64,000 bases of DNA from Arthrobacter sp. B0490 (GTDB taxonomy: Bacteria; Actinomycetota; Actinomycetes; Actinomycetales; Micrococcaceae): NCBI RefSeq assembly GCF_002929355.1, contig NZ_PJIR01000002.1, positions 186,001-250,000 on the forward strand, read 5' to 3'. The notes under the pieces are model-generated. The model saw only the letters and a list, made by a program, of their open reading frames with translations. It did no database searches and was not told where the DNA came from. The translations under genes and the position numbers were made by a program. Position 1 is the first letter of the stretch. Each line of letters begins with the position of its first letter. This document shows, piece after piece, positions 50,202-60,800 of this stretch.

Positions 50202-51755
50202 ATGCAGCAGCTGGGCACCATCAGCCCCACCCTCGAGGAGTTCCGCGCCCTGGCGAGGGCCCGCCGCGTGGTGCCCGTGCACCTGAAGGTCCTCGCGGAC
50301 GCGCACACTCCCATCGGTATCTATCGGAAGCTCGCCGCCGGGCAGCCCGGGACGTTCCTCATGGAATCGGCGGCGGTCGGCGGTGTGTGGTCGCGCTACT
50401 CCTTCATCGGCTCCCACTCCCGGGCCACGCTCACCACCCGCGACGGCGAGGCGTACTGGCTCGGCGAACCGCCGGCGGGTGTCCCGGTGGGCGGCGACCC
50501 CGTGGAGGCCCTCCGCCTCACCGTCGAGGCGCTGCGCACCGAACGGTTCGAGGACCTACCCCCTTTCACCTCGGGCATGGTGGGCTTCGTGGGCTGGGAA
50601 GCGGTCCGGCACTGGGAGCGTCTCACGAGCCCGCCCGAGGACGACCTGCTGCTGCCCGAGCTCGCGATGTGCCTCGTCTCGGACCTGGCCATCCACGACA
50701 ACTCCGAGGGCTCGCTCACGCTGGTCGCCAACGCCGTCAACTTCGACGGCACCGACGAGCGGGTCGACGAGGCATGGCACGACGCCGTCGCCCGCATCCG
50801 TGCGATGCTCGCGAAGCTGGTGGCGCCCGCCGAACTGGCCGTCTCGGTGATGGCCGCCGACGCGCCGAGCGCCGAGCGCTCGATGGATCGGGTCCGCGAG
50901 TCCTGGTTCGAACCCGACTACCTGCGGGCCATCGAGCGCGGCAAGCGGGCGATCGTGGACGGCGACGTCTTCCAGGTCGTCATCAGCCGCCGGTTCGAGA
51001 TCGAGTGCGACGCCTCCGCCCTCGACGTCTACCGGATCCTGCGCACCACCAACCCGAGCCCCTACATGTACCTCTTCAGCCTCGAGGACGCCGACGGGCG
51101 CGGCTACTCGATCGTGGGCAGTTCGCCCGAGGCCCTCGTGACGGTGACGGGTGACGAGGTCATCACGCACCCGATCGCCGGATCGCGCCCTCGCGGCAGG
51201 ACCACCGAGGAGGACCGCGACCTCGCCGTCGAACTCCGCGCGGACACCAAGGAGAAGGCCGAGCACCTCATGCTCGTGGACCTGGCACGCAACGACCTCT
51301 CCAAGGTCTGCCTGCCGGGCAGCGTGGACGTCACCCAGTTCATGGAGGTGGAGAAGTTCAGCCACATCATGCACCTCGTGTCCACGGTGGTCGGCCGGCT
51401 CTCACCCTCGAAGACCGCCTACGACGTCCTCGCCGCGACCTTCCCCGCCGGGACCCTGTCCGGTGCCCCGAAACCCCGCGCCCTGCGGCTCATCGACGAG
51501 GTGGAACCGCACCGGCGGGGCATCTACGGCGGTGTCGTCGGATACCTGGACTTCGCCGGGGACATGGACATGGCCATCGCCATCCGCTCGGCCCTGCTGC
51601 GCGACGGCAAGGCGTACGTGCAGTCGGGCGGCGGGATCGTCGCCGACTCCGTCCTCGAGGCGGAGGCCCTCGAGACGGTCAACAAGGCCGCGGCGCCACT
51701 CCGCGCCGCGCTGACCGCGGCCGGGCTGCGGCCCGCGACGGCGGAGGTACCGTGA
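50202..51755 (+). CDS. trpE: Anthranilate synthase component I
   Basis: 517-residue chorismate-using subunit, first step of tryptophan synthesis. The feedback-site motif is FLMESAAVGG (the usual L-L-E-S as LMES). The catalytic part includes VFQVVISRRFEIE, SPEALVTV, PIAGSRPRGRTTEED, TLSGAPKPRALRLI and GYLDFAGDMDMAIAIR. No trpG is fused or adjacent, so glutaminase supply comes from elsewhere. Stop overlaps the next GTG (GTGA). There is no leader peptide or attenuator before trpE, only 4 nt after hisI. Confidence 0.96.
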   Translation: MQQLGTISPTLEEFRALARARRVVPVHLKVLADAHTPIGIYRKLAAGQPGTFLMESAAVGGVWSRYSFIGSHSRATLTTRDGEAYWLGEPPAGVPVGGDPVEALRLTVEALRTERFEDLPPFTSGMVGFVGWEAVRHWERLTSPPEDDLLLPELAMCLVSDLAIHDNSEGSLTLVANAVNFDGTDERVDEAWHDAVARIRAMLAKLVAPAELAVSVMAADAPSAERSMDRVRESWFEPDYLRAIERGKRAIVDGDVFQVVISRRFEIECDASALDVYRILRTTNPSPYMYLFSLEDADGRGYSIVGSSPEALVTVTGDEVITHPIAGSRPRGRTTEEDRDLAVELRADTKEKAEHLMLVDLARNDLSKVCLPGSVDVTQFMEVEKFSHIMHLVSTVVGRLSPSKTAYDVLAATFPAGTLSGAPKPRALRLIDEVEPHRRGIYGGVVGYLDFAGDMDMAIAIRSALLRDGKAYVQSGGGIVADSVLEAEALETVNKAAAPLRAALTAAGLRPATAEVP

Positions 51756-52585
51756 GCGCCGACCGTCCGGCCCCCGGCCGCCTCACCCGGCGCGGCATCG
51801 TGGTCCTCGGGATCGTGGTCCTCGCACTGCTCGCCTTCGGATCGACCACCCAGACCTGGCTCACCGTGCGCCTGCCGCAGGACGCCGTCCAGACGCCGGA
51901 CCTCGCCATCCCCGGCAGCGACGCCTCCACACCCGTCACCGCGTTCGCGCTCGTAGCCCTCGCCGCGGCCCTCGCCGTGTCGATCGCAGGGCGTGTGGCC
52001 CGGTGGATCATCGCGGCCATCCTCGTGCTGTCCGGCGTCGGCATCGTGCTGTCCGCCGCCGCGGTCGCCCTCGACCCGGCCGGCGCGGCGGAGCCCGCCA
52101 TCGGCACGGCGATCGGGGTCAGCAGCTCGGCGGGGGCCGAAGCGACCGCCGGCGCGATGCCCTGGCTCGCCGTGGCAGCCGGCGCCCTGCTGGTCCTCGC
52201 GGCACCGTGGGTGCTCCTGGCCGGCAGGATCTGGGGTGTGAACCGGCGGTACGACGCCGGCGCGGCCCGGGGCGTCCGTGCTCCGTCGGACGGCCTCCAA
52301 CCCGCGGACGCCCTCCAACCCGGCGCGCCGGTACCGTCGACCGGTGACGTGGCTCCCGGCGTCGTCCCGCCTGTCCGCACGGGCCCGGACGAAGCAGCGG
52401 ACACGGGGGCGGTCGGAACCCCCGCCCTGCCCGGCGCCGAAGCCGCCGGCGCCGGTGCGGACGCCGGTCGGCCGGAGCAGCCCGACCCGTCGGGGCAGTC
52501 CTCGCGGAGCAGCCGGACGAACACCCATGCGGACGAGATCGACAGCTGGGACGAGCTCTCCCGCGGGAACGACCCGACCGGCTGA
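51752..52585 (+). CDS. Trp biosynthesis-associated membrane protein (TIGR02234)
   Basis: 277-residue protein with four TM helices (about 15-35, 65-85, 88-110, 135-155) and a long polar tail. The first loop has the STTQTWLTV motif, and the C-terminus ends in the family signature SWDELSRGNDPT. It is found in trp operons of many actinobacteria but has no proven function; a role in export or membrane tethering of the pathway is only a guess. GTG start, 4-nt overlap with trpE. Confidence 0.88.
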   Translation: MSADRPAPGRLTRRGIVVLGIVVLALLAFGSTTQTWLTVRLPQDAVQTPDLAIPGSDASTPVTAFALVALAAALAVSIAGRVARWIIAAILVLSGVGIVLSAAAVALDPAGAAEPAIGTAIGVSSSAGAEATAGAMPWLAVAAGALLVLAAPWVLLAGRIWGVNRRYDAGAARGVRAPSDGLQPADALQPGAPVPSTGDVAPGVVPPVRTGPDEAADTGAVGTPALPGAEAAGAGADAGRPEQPDPSGQSSRSSRTNTHADEIDSWDELSRGNDPTG

Positions 52586-52779
52586 CCGACGGCTCCTCCC
52601 CGCACCGCCGGCACCGCCCTCCCGTCGCACCGCACCGCCTGCCCGTCGCACCGCCCACGCGTCGCCCGCACCACCCGTCGCGCCGCCCCCGTCGTCCGGC
52701 CGCGGCCCACCGCCTCCGTTCCGCCGCGCCGACCCATCAATGGCAGAATGGAACGAGACCCGTTCGAAGGAGATTTCCC
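52586..52779 (+). other. C-rich spacer inside the trp operon
   Basis: Between 52621 and 52740 I count about 69 C and 29 G, with repeated cccgtcgcaccgc-like text and few A/T. A C-over-G bubble in nascent RNA is the usual signature of a Rho loading site, so partial Rho-dependent termination is possible. A CAGAAT box at 52744-52749 may restart transcription before the next gene. Confidence 0.4.
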
Positions 52780-53085
52780 ATGGCATCCGAGACCCGCGCC
52801 TCCGCTACCCGCAACACCCCCGCGAACCACGCCCAGATGGGCGACGAGACGATCGGTCACGGCAACAGCCCCGCCGCATGGACCTGCGTGCTCATCATGC
52901 TGGCTGGCGCCGCCGTGGCCTCCTTCGCCTACGTCCTGGCCAGCACGGAGGGCAACAAGGACTTCGGCACGCTGCTGTTCTGGGCAGGCATCGGGGTCAT
53001 GTTCATCGGCCTGATCGTCGGTTTCATCCTCCGCAAGATCGGCTACGGCGTGGGTGGATCCAAGCTCAAGAACAACGGCCACTAG
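52780..53085 (+). CDS. HGxxPAAW family small membrane protein
   Basis: 101-residue protein with the name-giving motif HGNSPAAWTCV, then two TM helices (about 33-55 and 65-87) and a basic C-terminus. The family is conserved in actinobacterial trp operons next to trpC and is uncharacterised. AAGGAG precedes the ATG by a normal distance. The stop TAG touches the trpC ATG with no gap, which argues for coupled translation. Confidence 0.88.
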   Translation: MASETRASATRNTPANHAQMGDETIGHGNSPAAWTCVLIMLAGAAVASFAYVLASTEGNKDFGTLLFWAGIGVMFIGLIVGFILRKIGYGVGGSKLKNNGH

Positions 53086-53910
53086 ATGACGGTCCTCGAC
53101 GACATCATCGAGGGCGTCCGTGAGGACCTCGCGGAGCGCCGCCGTGCGCGTCCCCTCGAGGACGTCCGCGCCGCCGCCCTCGCGGCGTCCGCCCCGCTGG
53201 ACGCCTTCGCGGCCCTCGGCGCAGGGCGGCCCGGGACGATGGCCGTCATCGCCGAGGTCAAGCGCAGCAGTCCGTCCAAGGGTGCGCTGGCCGACATCGC
53301 CGACCCGGCGGCACTCGCCGCATCCTACGAACGGGGAGGCGCGGCGGTCATCTCCGTGCTGACCGAGGAACGGCGGTTCGGGGGGTCGCTCGCCGACCTC
53401 GACGCCGTCCGCGCGGCGGTGGGCCTGCCCGTCCTCCGCAAGGACTTCACCGTGGACAAGTACCAGATCTGGGAGGCCCGCGCCCACGGCGCCGACGTCG
53501 TCCTCCTGATCGTCGCGGCGCTCACCGACGAGGAGCTCGCCTCGTTCCTCGCCCTGACGCACGGGCTCGGCATGAACGCGATCGTCGAGACGCACACCGA
53601 GGACGAGGTCCGCCGCGCGGTCGCCGCCGGAGCCCCCATCATCGGCGTCAACGTCCGCAACCTGAAGACCCTCGAGATCGACCGGGACGTCTTCGGCCGC
53701 CTCGTGCACCTCATCCCGACAGGTACCGTCGTCATCGCCGAATCGGGGGTGCGGGACGCGAACGACGTCGCCGGTTACGCCGCCAGCGGCGCGCACGCCG
53801 TCCTCGTGGGGGAGGCACTCGTCCGCCACAGCGACCCCGCCACCACGATCGGGGCCTTCCGGCGGGCGGACCGCACCGCCGGGAACCCGGGAGTACCCGC
53901 ACACGGCTGA
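53086..53910 (+). CDS. trpC: Indole-3-glycerol phosphate synthase
   Basis: 274-residue TIM barrel that closes the indole ring. Catalytic blocks are [17 protein letters not shown] (Glu and Lys), [55 protein letters not shown] and [10 protein letters not shown]. Not fused to TrpF. ATG directly follows the HGxxPAAW stop. Confidence 0.96.
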   Translation: MTVLDDIIEGVREDLAERRRARPLEDVRAAALAASAPLDAFAALGAGRPGTMAVIAEVKRSSPSKGALADIADPAALAASYERGGAAVISVLTEERRFGGSLADLDAVRAAVGLPVLRKDFTVDKYQIWEARAHGADVVLLIVAALTDEELASFLALTHGLGMNAIVETHTEDEVRRAVAAGAPIIGVNVRNLKTLEIDRDVFGRLVHLIPTGTVVIAESGVRDANDVAGYAASGAHAVLVGEALVRHSDPATTIGAFRRADRTAGNPGVPAHG

Positions 53911-54048
53911 CACGACATCCCTGCGCGGCCCCGCGGACCTGCGGGACGGCGCAGCGACAGCACGAAGGACCGGTCGCCGCCGGTCCGCGAGCGATCCGGA
54001 CGGCACCGTCGCCCGGACCAGGACCAACAGGACAGGAACCCTGACGCC
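53911..54048 (+). other. trpC-trpB spacer with hairpins
   Basis: 138 bp. A 7-bp perfect stem (ggaccgg at 53967-53973, ccggtcc at 53980-53986) with a 6-nt loop follows a longer imperfect GC stem around 53931-53960. No open frame. It may reduce read-through or protect message ends between trpC and trpBA. Confidence 0.4.
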
Positions 54049-55413
54049 ATGACCGACATGCACCAGGACGCGGGCCGCCCCGGCACGGACGCCGGAGCAG
54101 CGGACACCATCGACGCCGGAACGGCCGAGGCGTTCCTCAGCCACGACGAGAGCCTCCGCCACGCCCCGGGTCCCTACTTCGGGTCGTACGGCGGCCGCTG
54201 GATGCCGGAATCGCTGATCGCCGCGCTCGACGAACTGCAGGACACGTTCGAGAAGGCGAAGGCCGATCCCGAGTTCACCGCGCAGGTCACCGAGCTCAAC
54301 AGGAATTACGCCGGCCGGCCGTCCCTCCTCACCGAGGCGCAGCGCTTCGCCGAGCACTGCGGCGGCGTCCGCGTGTTCCTCAAGCGCGAGGACCTCAACC
54401 ACACGGGCTCCCACAAGATCAACAACGTGCTCGGCCAGGCCCTGATCGCCAAGCGCATGGGCAAGACCCGCGTCATCGCCGAGACGGGCGCCGGCCAGCA
54501 CGGCGTCGCCAGTGCGACAGCGGCGGCACTCCTCGGGCTCGAGTGCGTCGTCTACATGGGCGCCGAGGACACGCGCCGCCAGGCGCTCAACGTGGCGCGC
54601 ATGCAGCTGCTCGGCGCGACGGTCATCCCCGTCACCAACGGATCGCAGACCCTGAAGGACGCCATCAACGAGGCACTGCGCGACTGGGTCGCCAACGTCG
54701 GGACCACGCACTACCTCCTCGGCACCGCGGCCGGTGCCCACCCCTTCCCCTCCATGGTCCGGTACTTCCACGAGGTCATCGGCGACGAAGCGCGGGAGCA
54801 GATCCTCGAGCAGACGGGCAGGCTGCCCGACGCCGTGTGCGCCTGCGTGGGCGGCGGCTCCAACGCCATCGGCATGTTCCACGGCTTCCTCGACGACCGC
54901 GAGGTCGCCCTCCACGGCTTCGAGGCCGGCGGCGACGGCGTCGAGACCGGCCGCCACGCGGCGACGATCACCCTCGGCCGCCCCGGGGTGCTCCACGGGG
55001 CCCGCTCCTACCTCATGCAGGACGAGGACGGCCAGACGATGGAGTCGCACTCCATCTCCGCCGGCCTCGACTACCCGGGCGTCGGCCCGGAGCACGCCTA
55101 CCTCGCCGACATCGGACGGGCGAACTACGAGCCCATCACCGACGCGGAGGCCATGGAGGCGTTCAAGCTCCTCAGCCGGACCGAGGGCATCATCCCCGCC
55201 ATCGAGACCGCGCACGCCCTCGCCGGCGCCATGAAGGTCGGCCGGCGCCTCGCCGCGGACCTCGGGCCGGGGGAGCAGGCATCGGACAGGATCATCGTCG
55301 TGAACCTCTCGGGCCGCGGCGACAAGGACGTGGCGACCGCCGCGGGCTACTTCGACCTGCTCCCGGACGACAGTGCCGAGCAGGAGATCGCCCAGGAGGG
55401 TGAACAGCTGTGA
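54049..55413 (+). CDS. trpB: Tryptophan synthase beta chain
   Basis: 454-residue PLP enzyme making tryptophan from indole and serine. The PLP lysine is Lys123 in [10 protein letters not shown], with [19 protein letters not shown], the phosphate-binding [11 protein letters not shown] and the late [12 protein letters not shown]. The first 35 residues are a variable tail. The stop overlaps the trpA GTG (GTGA). Confidence 0.97.
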   Translation: MTDMHQDAGRPGTDAGAADTIDAGTAEAFLSHDESLRHAPGPYFGSYGGRWMPESLIAALDELQDTFEKAKADPEFTAQVTELNRNYAGRPSLLTEAQRFAEHCGGVRVFLKREDLNHTGSHKINNVLGQALIAKRMGKTRVIAETGAGQHGVASATAAALLGLECVVYMGAEDTRRQALNVARMQLLGATVIPVTNGSQTLKDAINEALRDWVANVGTTHYLLGTAAGAHPFPSMVRYFHEVIGDEAREQILEQTGRLPDAVCACVGGGSNAIGMFHGFLDDREVALHGFEAGGDGVETGRHAATITLGRPGVLHGARSYLMQDEDGQTMESHSISAGLDYPGVGPEHAYLADIGRANYEPITDAEAMEAFKLLSRTEGIIPAIETAHALAGAMKVGRRLAADLGPGEQASDRIIVVNLSGRGDKDVATAAGYFDLLPDDSAEQEIAQEGEQL

Positions 55414-56252
55414 CCACGCATCCCACGAACACGTCCACCGGAGGACCGTCCGCCGCCGGTGGGTCCAAGGCCGCAGCCGCCATCGAGAAGGCACGCAGCG
55501 AGGGCCGGACGGCGCTCATCGGCTACCTGCCCGCGGGCTTCCCCGACGTCCGGACCACCATCGACGCCGGCATCGCCATGGCACGGAACGGCGTGGATCT
55601 CATCGAGATCGGCATCCCCTACTCGGACCCCGTGATGGACGGGCACGTCATCCAGGAAGCGACGGTCGAGGCGCTGGCCAACGGCTTCACCGTGCCCCGG
55701 ATCTTCGACGTCGTCGAGGGCATCACGCGGGAGACGGACGCCGCCGTCCTCGTCATGACCTACTGGAACCCCGTGATGCGCATGGGCGTGCGCGCCTTCT
55801 CGGAGCGCCTGGCCGCCGCCGGCGGCGCCGGGCTCATCACCCCCGACCTCATCCCCGACGAGGCGTCCGAGTGGCTCGCGGTGTCCGAGGAGCTCGGCCT
55901 GGATCGCGTGTTCCTCGTGGCGCCCTCCACGTCGCCACAGCGCATGCAGAACACCGTCGACGCGAGCAAGGGCTTCGTTTATGCCGTGTCGGTGATGGGT
56001 GTCACCGGCGCCCGGACCTCCGTCGGTGCCGCGGCGCGGGCCGTGGTCGACGCGGCCCATGCGGCCGGCGCGGACCGCGTCTGCGTCGGCCTCGGCGTCT
56101 CCTCGTCGGCCCAGGTCCGGGAGATCGGTGTGTACGCCGACGGCGTCATCGTCGGGACGGCCCTCGTGGCCGCCCTGCGAGACGGCGGCGTGGACGCGGT
56201 TGCCGACCTCGCCCGCGAACTCAGCACGGGCACGACGAAGGTCCCGGCATGA
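55410..56252 (+). CDS. trpA: Tryptophan synthase alpha chain
   Basis: 280-residue TIM barrel that releases indole and channels it to TrpB. The catalytic Glu is in [16 protein letters not shown] and the catalytic Asp region is [15 protein letters not shown]; loop 6 is [14 protein letters not shown] start overlapping trpB by 4 nt, stop overlapping lgt (ATGA). Confidence 0.97.
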   Translation: MTTHPTNTSTGGPSAAGGSKAAAAIEKARSEGRTALIGYLPAGFPDVRTTIDAGIAMARNGVDLIEIGIPYSDPVMDGHVIQEATVEALANGFTVPRIFDVVEGITRETDAAVLVMTYWNPVMRMGVRAFSERLAAAGGAGLITPDLIPDEASEWLAVSEELGLDRVFLVAPSTSPQRMQNTVDASKGFVYAVSVMGVTGARTSVGAAARAVVDAAHAAGADRVCVGLGVSSSAQVREIGVYADGVIVGTALVAALRDGGVDAVADLARELSTGTTKVPA

Positions 56253-57508
56253 CCGCCGGGACGGTCACGTCAAGGCTTGCAGCGTCGATCCCCAGCCCCC
56301 CGGCCGAATGGGCGAGCTTCGATCTCGGCCCCCTGACGATCCACGCCTACGCGCTGTGCATCCTGGCCGGCATCATCCTCGCGCTCATGCTCACGCAGAG
56401 GCGCTTCGTCTCCTTCGGCGGGAACGCGGACGCCGTCTGGGACATCGCCATCTGGGCCATCCCGTTCGGCATCATCGGGGGGCGGCTCTACCATGTGTTC
56501 TCCTCGCCGGACGCCTACTTCGGGCCCGAGGGCGACCTCGCCCGGATCCCGCAGATCTGGCAGGGCGGCCTCGGCATCTGGGGCGCCATCGCTCTCGGCG
56601 CCGTCGGCGCGTGGATCGGCGCGCGGCGTGCGGGCGTGAAGCTCTCCGCCTTCGCCGACGCGGCAGCGCCCGGCGTGCTGCTCGCGCAGGCCGTCGGACG
56701 GCTCGGCAACTGGTTCAACCAGGAGCTCTTCGGCGCGCCGACCACGCTGCCCTGGGGCCTGGAGATCGACGCCGACAACGTCAACTTCCCGCCCGACCAG
56801 GCACCCGGCACGCTGTTCCACCCGACGTTCCTCTACGAGCTCCTGTGGAACCTCGCCGGCGTCGCGCTCCTGCTCCTGCTCGCCCGGAGGTTCCGCCTCC
56901 GCGGCGGGCGCATGTTCTGGCTCTACGCGGCGTACTACACACTCGGACGCGTGTGGATCGAGACGCTCCGCATCGACGACGCCGAGATGGTCACCCTCTT
57001 CGGCGTCACACAGCGGCTCAACGTCTGGACGAGCATCGCCGTCTTCCTCGTGTCGCTGGCAGTCCTCGTCTATCTCTCGGTCCGACGCGGCGCCGTCGAC
57101 GCGCCGTCCGTCTACCTGCCCGGGCGAGACCCCAAGGACACAGGCACAGGCACAGGGACGGACGGCGGTGCCGGCGACGCTTCGCGCGACGGCGCGGCGC
57201 CCGGCCCGGAGTCCGAGGACGCCGGGACGTCGGGAGACCTCACGGATGCGCGCGAGGCCGGCGACGGTCGGGCAGGCGACGCCGCCGGGCACCCAGCCGG
57301 TGCCGCCCGGCACGAGCCTTCCGGCGACAGCGCCGACGGTCGGTCCGAGGGTGCGGTCGACGCCTCGGCGAGCCGCTCCGGAACGGCCGGCAGCGCTCAG
57401 GGCGCCACCTCCGATAACGCTTCGGCCACAGGTGGCCACGTGTCGGACACGGCGCGGAGGGCGCGGAATGGCCGTGGTAACCTTTCCGAAACAACGGCTC
57501 CCGAGTAA
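56249..57508 (+). CDS. lgt: Prolipoprotein diacylglyceryl transferase
   Basis: Membrane enzyme that puts diacylglycerol on the lipobox cysteine of prolipoproteins. The core is about 280 residues with seven TM helices. It has the Lgt signature GRLGNWFNQELFGAPTTLPWG near 150, the conserved HAYALCILAG and GGRLYHV, and YYTLGRVWIETLRIDDA. The last 130 residues are an Asp/Gly/Ala/Ser-rich disordered tail, giving 419 in all. ATG overlaps the trpA stop, which places lgt at the end of the trp operon. Confidence 0.95.
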   Translation: MTAGTVTSRLAASIPSPPAEWASFDLGPLTIHAYALCILAGIILALMLTQRRFVSFGGNADAVWDIAIWAIPFGIIGGRLYHVFSSPDAYFGPEGDLARIPQIWQGGLGIWGAIALGAVGAWIGARRAGVKLSAFADAAAPGVLLAQAVGRLGNWFNQELFGAPTTLPWGLEIDADNVNFPPDQAPGTLFHPTFLYELLWNLAGVALLLLLARRFRLRGGRMFWLYAAYYTLGRVWIETLRIDDAEMVTLFGVTQRLNVWTSIAVFLVSLAVLVYLSVRRGAVDAPSVYLPGRDPKDTGTGTGTDGGAGDASRDGAAPGPESEDAGTSGDLTDAREAGDGRAGDAAGHPAGAARHEPSGDSADGRSEGAVDASASRSGTAGSAQGATSDNASATGGHVSDTARRARNGRGNLSETTAPE

Positions 57509-57519
57509 CGTCCTGCGTT

Positions 57520-57827
57520 CCTCAGGGCCCCGCGAAAGCGGAGCCGCGGGATTAGGTCCCCGCAAGCAGTCCCCGGGCCACCGCCCCTCAAGGACGCAAC
57601 ACCACACAGTTGTGGACTATCGGTGCGACGGCCGGATCACCTTCCTGTCCGCACCGAACCGACCCGTCCGGCGCAGGACGAGTACTGCGACCGCCCGCCA
57701 AGAACGTCGGGCGATGCCGGCGCAGGCGGGTAGATGAACCAACAGACGGTGGCCGCTCCCAGCGGCGCCCGCGGGGCCAAGGCTGTCCCCTCCCGACGCT
57801 CCATCAAGGGGGAAGGATCCTTAACTG
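57520..57827 (+). ncRNA. Structured leader upstream of gltB, unclassified
   Basis: The 319-bp lgt-gltB gap has a run of hairpins. One is CCGC-GAAA-GCGG with a GNRA loop (57530-57541). A 5-bp stem gcggg/cccgc follows (57546-57550 with 57559-57563). Next gtcc...ggac encloses gggc-cacc-gccc (about 57569-57597). Then come ccaca-cagt-tgtgg (57602-57615) and a 7-bp stem cggtgcg/cgcaccg (57621-57627 with 57650-57656). GGAAGGA precedes the gltB ATG by ten bases. It matches no riboswitch class I know; a regulatory leader for nitrogen metabolism is an inference. Confidence 0.4.
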
Positions 57828-60800
57828 ATGACTGCTGCAACGCCAGAGACCTCTACCGGGACGCATCCCGGGACGACGTCGACCACCGACGGGCCCGTGG
57901 AATCGCCCTTCACACGATTCGCCTCCATCCCGGAGGCCACGGGTCTCTACGACCCGGAGAACGAGAAGGACGCGTGCGGCCTCGCCGTCATCGCGACCCT
58001 GCGCGGTGAGCCCGGGCACGACATCGTCGATGCCGCACTGACCGCGCTGCGCAACCTCGAGCACCGCGGCGCCGTGGGCGCCGACGAGGGCACCGGCGAC
58101 GGCGCCGGCCTTCTCACCCAGATCCCCGACGAGTTCTTCCGTGCCGTCGTCGACTTCCCGCTCCCTGCCGCAGGCTCATACGTCGTCGGCACCGCGTTCC
58201 TCCCCGCCGAGGCGAAGGAGGAGGAGACGGCCCGTGCCGGCCTCGAGTCGATCGCCGAAGCCGAAGGCCTCGAGGTCCTCGGCTGGCGCGTCGTGCCCAT
58301 CGTGGCGGACCTCGTCGGCGCGATGGCCCGCGCGTGCATGCCGCACTTCGTCCAACTCTTCCTGGCGCCCGCGGACGGCGCGGTCCCGGACCTCGATGCC
58401 CGGGCATTCCGGGTCCGCAAACGCGCCCAGAACAAGTTCGGCGTCTACTTCCCCTCGCTGTCCTCGAAGACGATCGTCTACAAGGGCATGCTGACCACGG
58501 CGCAGCTCGAGCCGTTCTACCCCGACCTGTCGGACGAGCGGTTCAAGACGCGGCTCGGGATCGTGCACTCACGCTTCTCGACGAACACGTTCCCGTCGTG
58601 GCCCCTCGCGCAGCCGTTCCGGACCATCGCCCATAACGGCGAGATCAACACCGTCAAGGGGAACCGCAACTGGATGCGGGCCCGGCAGTCGCAGCTGTCC
58701 AATCGGCTGCTCGGCGACTCCCCGGAGGAGCTCTACCCCATCTGCACGCCGGGCGCCTCGGACTCCGCGTCGTTCGACGAGGTGGCCGAACTCCTGACCC
58801 TCTCCGGTCGCCCCATCACGCACTCGATCATGATGATGATCCCGGAGGCGTGGGAGAACCACGCCACCATGGATCCCGCCCGCCGCGCCTTCTACCAGTA
58901 CCACTCCATGCTCATGGAGCCCTGGGACGGACCGGCCGCCGTCTCCTTCACCGACGGCAGGCTGGTCGGCGCGGTCCTCGACCGCAACGGCCTGCGCCCC
59001 GCCCGGTACTGGGTCACCGAGGACGGGCTCGTGATCCTCGCCTCCGAGGTGGGCGTGCTCGACGTCGAGCCCTCCCGCGTGGTCCGCAAGGGTCGCGTCT
59101 CACCGGGCAAGATGTTCCTCGTCGACACCGAGGAAGGCCGGCTCATCGAGGACCAGGAGATCAAGGCCGAGGTCGCCGCAGCGAACCCGTGGGGCGAGTG
59201 GGTCCGGGAGAACCTGATCCAGCTCGAGGACCTCCCGGAACGCGAGCACGTCATCCACACCAAGGCCTCGATCAACCGCCGCCAGCGCACCTTCGGGTAC
59301 ACGCAGGAGGAGCTGCGCATCCTCCTCGGCCCCATGGCGAAGAGCGGCGCCGAGCCCCTCGGCGCCATGGGATCCGACACGCCCATCGCCGTGCTCTCCA
59401 AACGCCCGCGCCTGCTGTTCGACTACTTCGTCCAGTCCTTCGCGCAGGTCACGAACCCGCCGCTCGACTCGATCCGCGAGGAACTCGTCACGTCGATGGG
59501 CGTGACCATCGGACCCGACGGCAACCTCCTGTCCACCGGGCAGGTGCGCTCCAAGCAGATCGCGCTCAAGTTCCCCGTGATCACCAACGACGAGCTCGCG
59601 AAGATCGCCAACCTCGAGACCGACGACGGCGACCGGCTGACGGTCCGCGTCCGGGGCCTCTACCGGCACGACGGCGGCGAGGCCGCCCTGCGTGCGCGCC
59701 TCGCGGAGATCTGCGAGCAGGTCTCCAGCGCACTGAACCGCGGTGTCGAGTACGTGGTGCTCTCGGACCGCGACTCGAACGCGCAGTGGGCGCCCATCCC
59801 GTCGCTCCTCCTCACCAGCGCCGTGCACCACCACCTCCTGCGCAGCGCCAACCGCACCAAGACCTCGCTCGTGGTCGAGGCCGGCGACGTCCGCGAGGTC
59901 CACCACGTCGCCGTGCTGATCGGCTACGGAGCCTCCGCGGTCAATCCCTACCTGGCGATGGAGAGCTGCGAGGAACTCGTCCGCAACGGCGACATTACCG
60001 GCGTCACCGCCGAGGCCGCCGTCGCGCACCTCATCAAGGGCCTCGGCAAGGGCGTCCTGAAGATCATGTCCAAGATGGGCATCTCCACGGTCAGCTCCTA
60101 CTGCGGTGCCCAGACCTTCGAGGCGCTCGGCCTGGCGCAGGAACTCGTCGACGAGTACTTCCACGGCACGCAGACCCAGCTGGGCGGCGTGGGGCTCGAC
60201 GTCGTCGCGGCCGAGACCGCCGCACGCCATGAGAGCGCGTACCCGCAGGACGGCATCGAGGACCCGCACCGCGGCCTCGACAACGGCGGCGAGTACCAGT
60301 GGCGCCGGGAGGGCCCGCCCCACCTGTTCAACCCCGAGACCGTGTTCCGGCTGCAGCACGCCACGCGTGAACGCCGCTACGACATCTTCAAGGCCTACAC
60401 GCGCGGCGTGGACGACCAGTCGAAGGACCTCATGACCCTCCGCGGGCTCCTGAAGTTCCGCGGCGACGCCCGTGAGCCCATCGCGATCGACGAGGTGGAG
60501 CCCGTCTCCGCCGTCGTGAAGCGGTTCTCCACGGGTGCCATGAGTTATGGCTCCATCTCCAAGGAAGCCCACGAGACGCTCGCGATCGCGATGAACCGCC
60601 TCGGCGGCAAGTCCAACACGGGGGAGGGCGGCGAGGACGTCGAGCGCCTGCTGGACCCCGAGCGCCGCTCCGCCATCAAGCAGGTGGCCTCCGGGCGGTT
60701 CGGCGTGACGAGCCTCTACCTGACCAACGCGGACGACATCCAGATCAAGATGGCGCAGGGGGCGAAGCCCGGCGAGGGCGGCCAGCTCATGAGCCAGAAG

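Noticed and set aside
57734..58009. Small ORF (MNQQTV...) as a leader peptide before gltB
   Set aside because: It starts with two Gln codons, which is suggestive for a glutamine-linked gene. But it lacks a clear ribosome site and runs far into gltB in another frame with no protein-like pattern.
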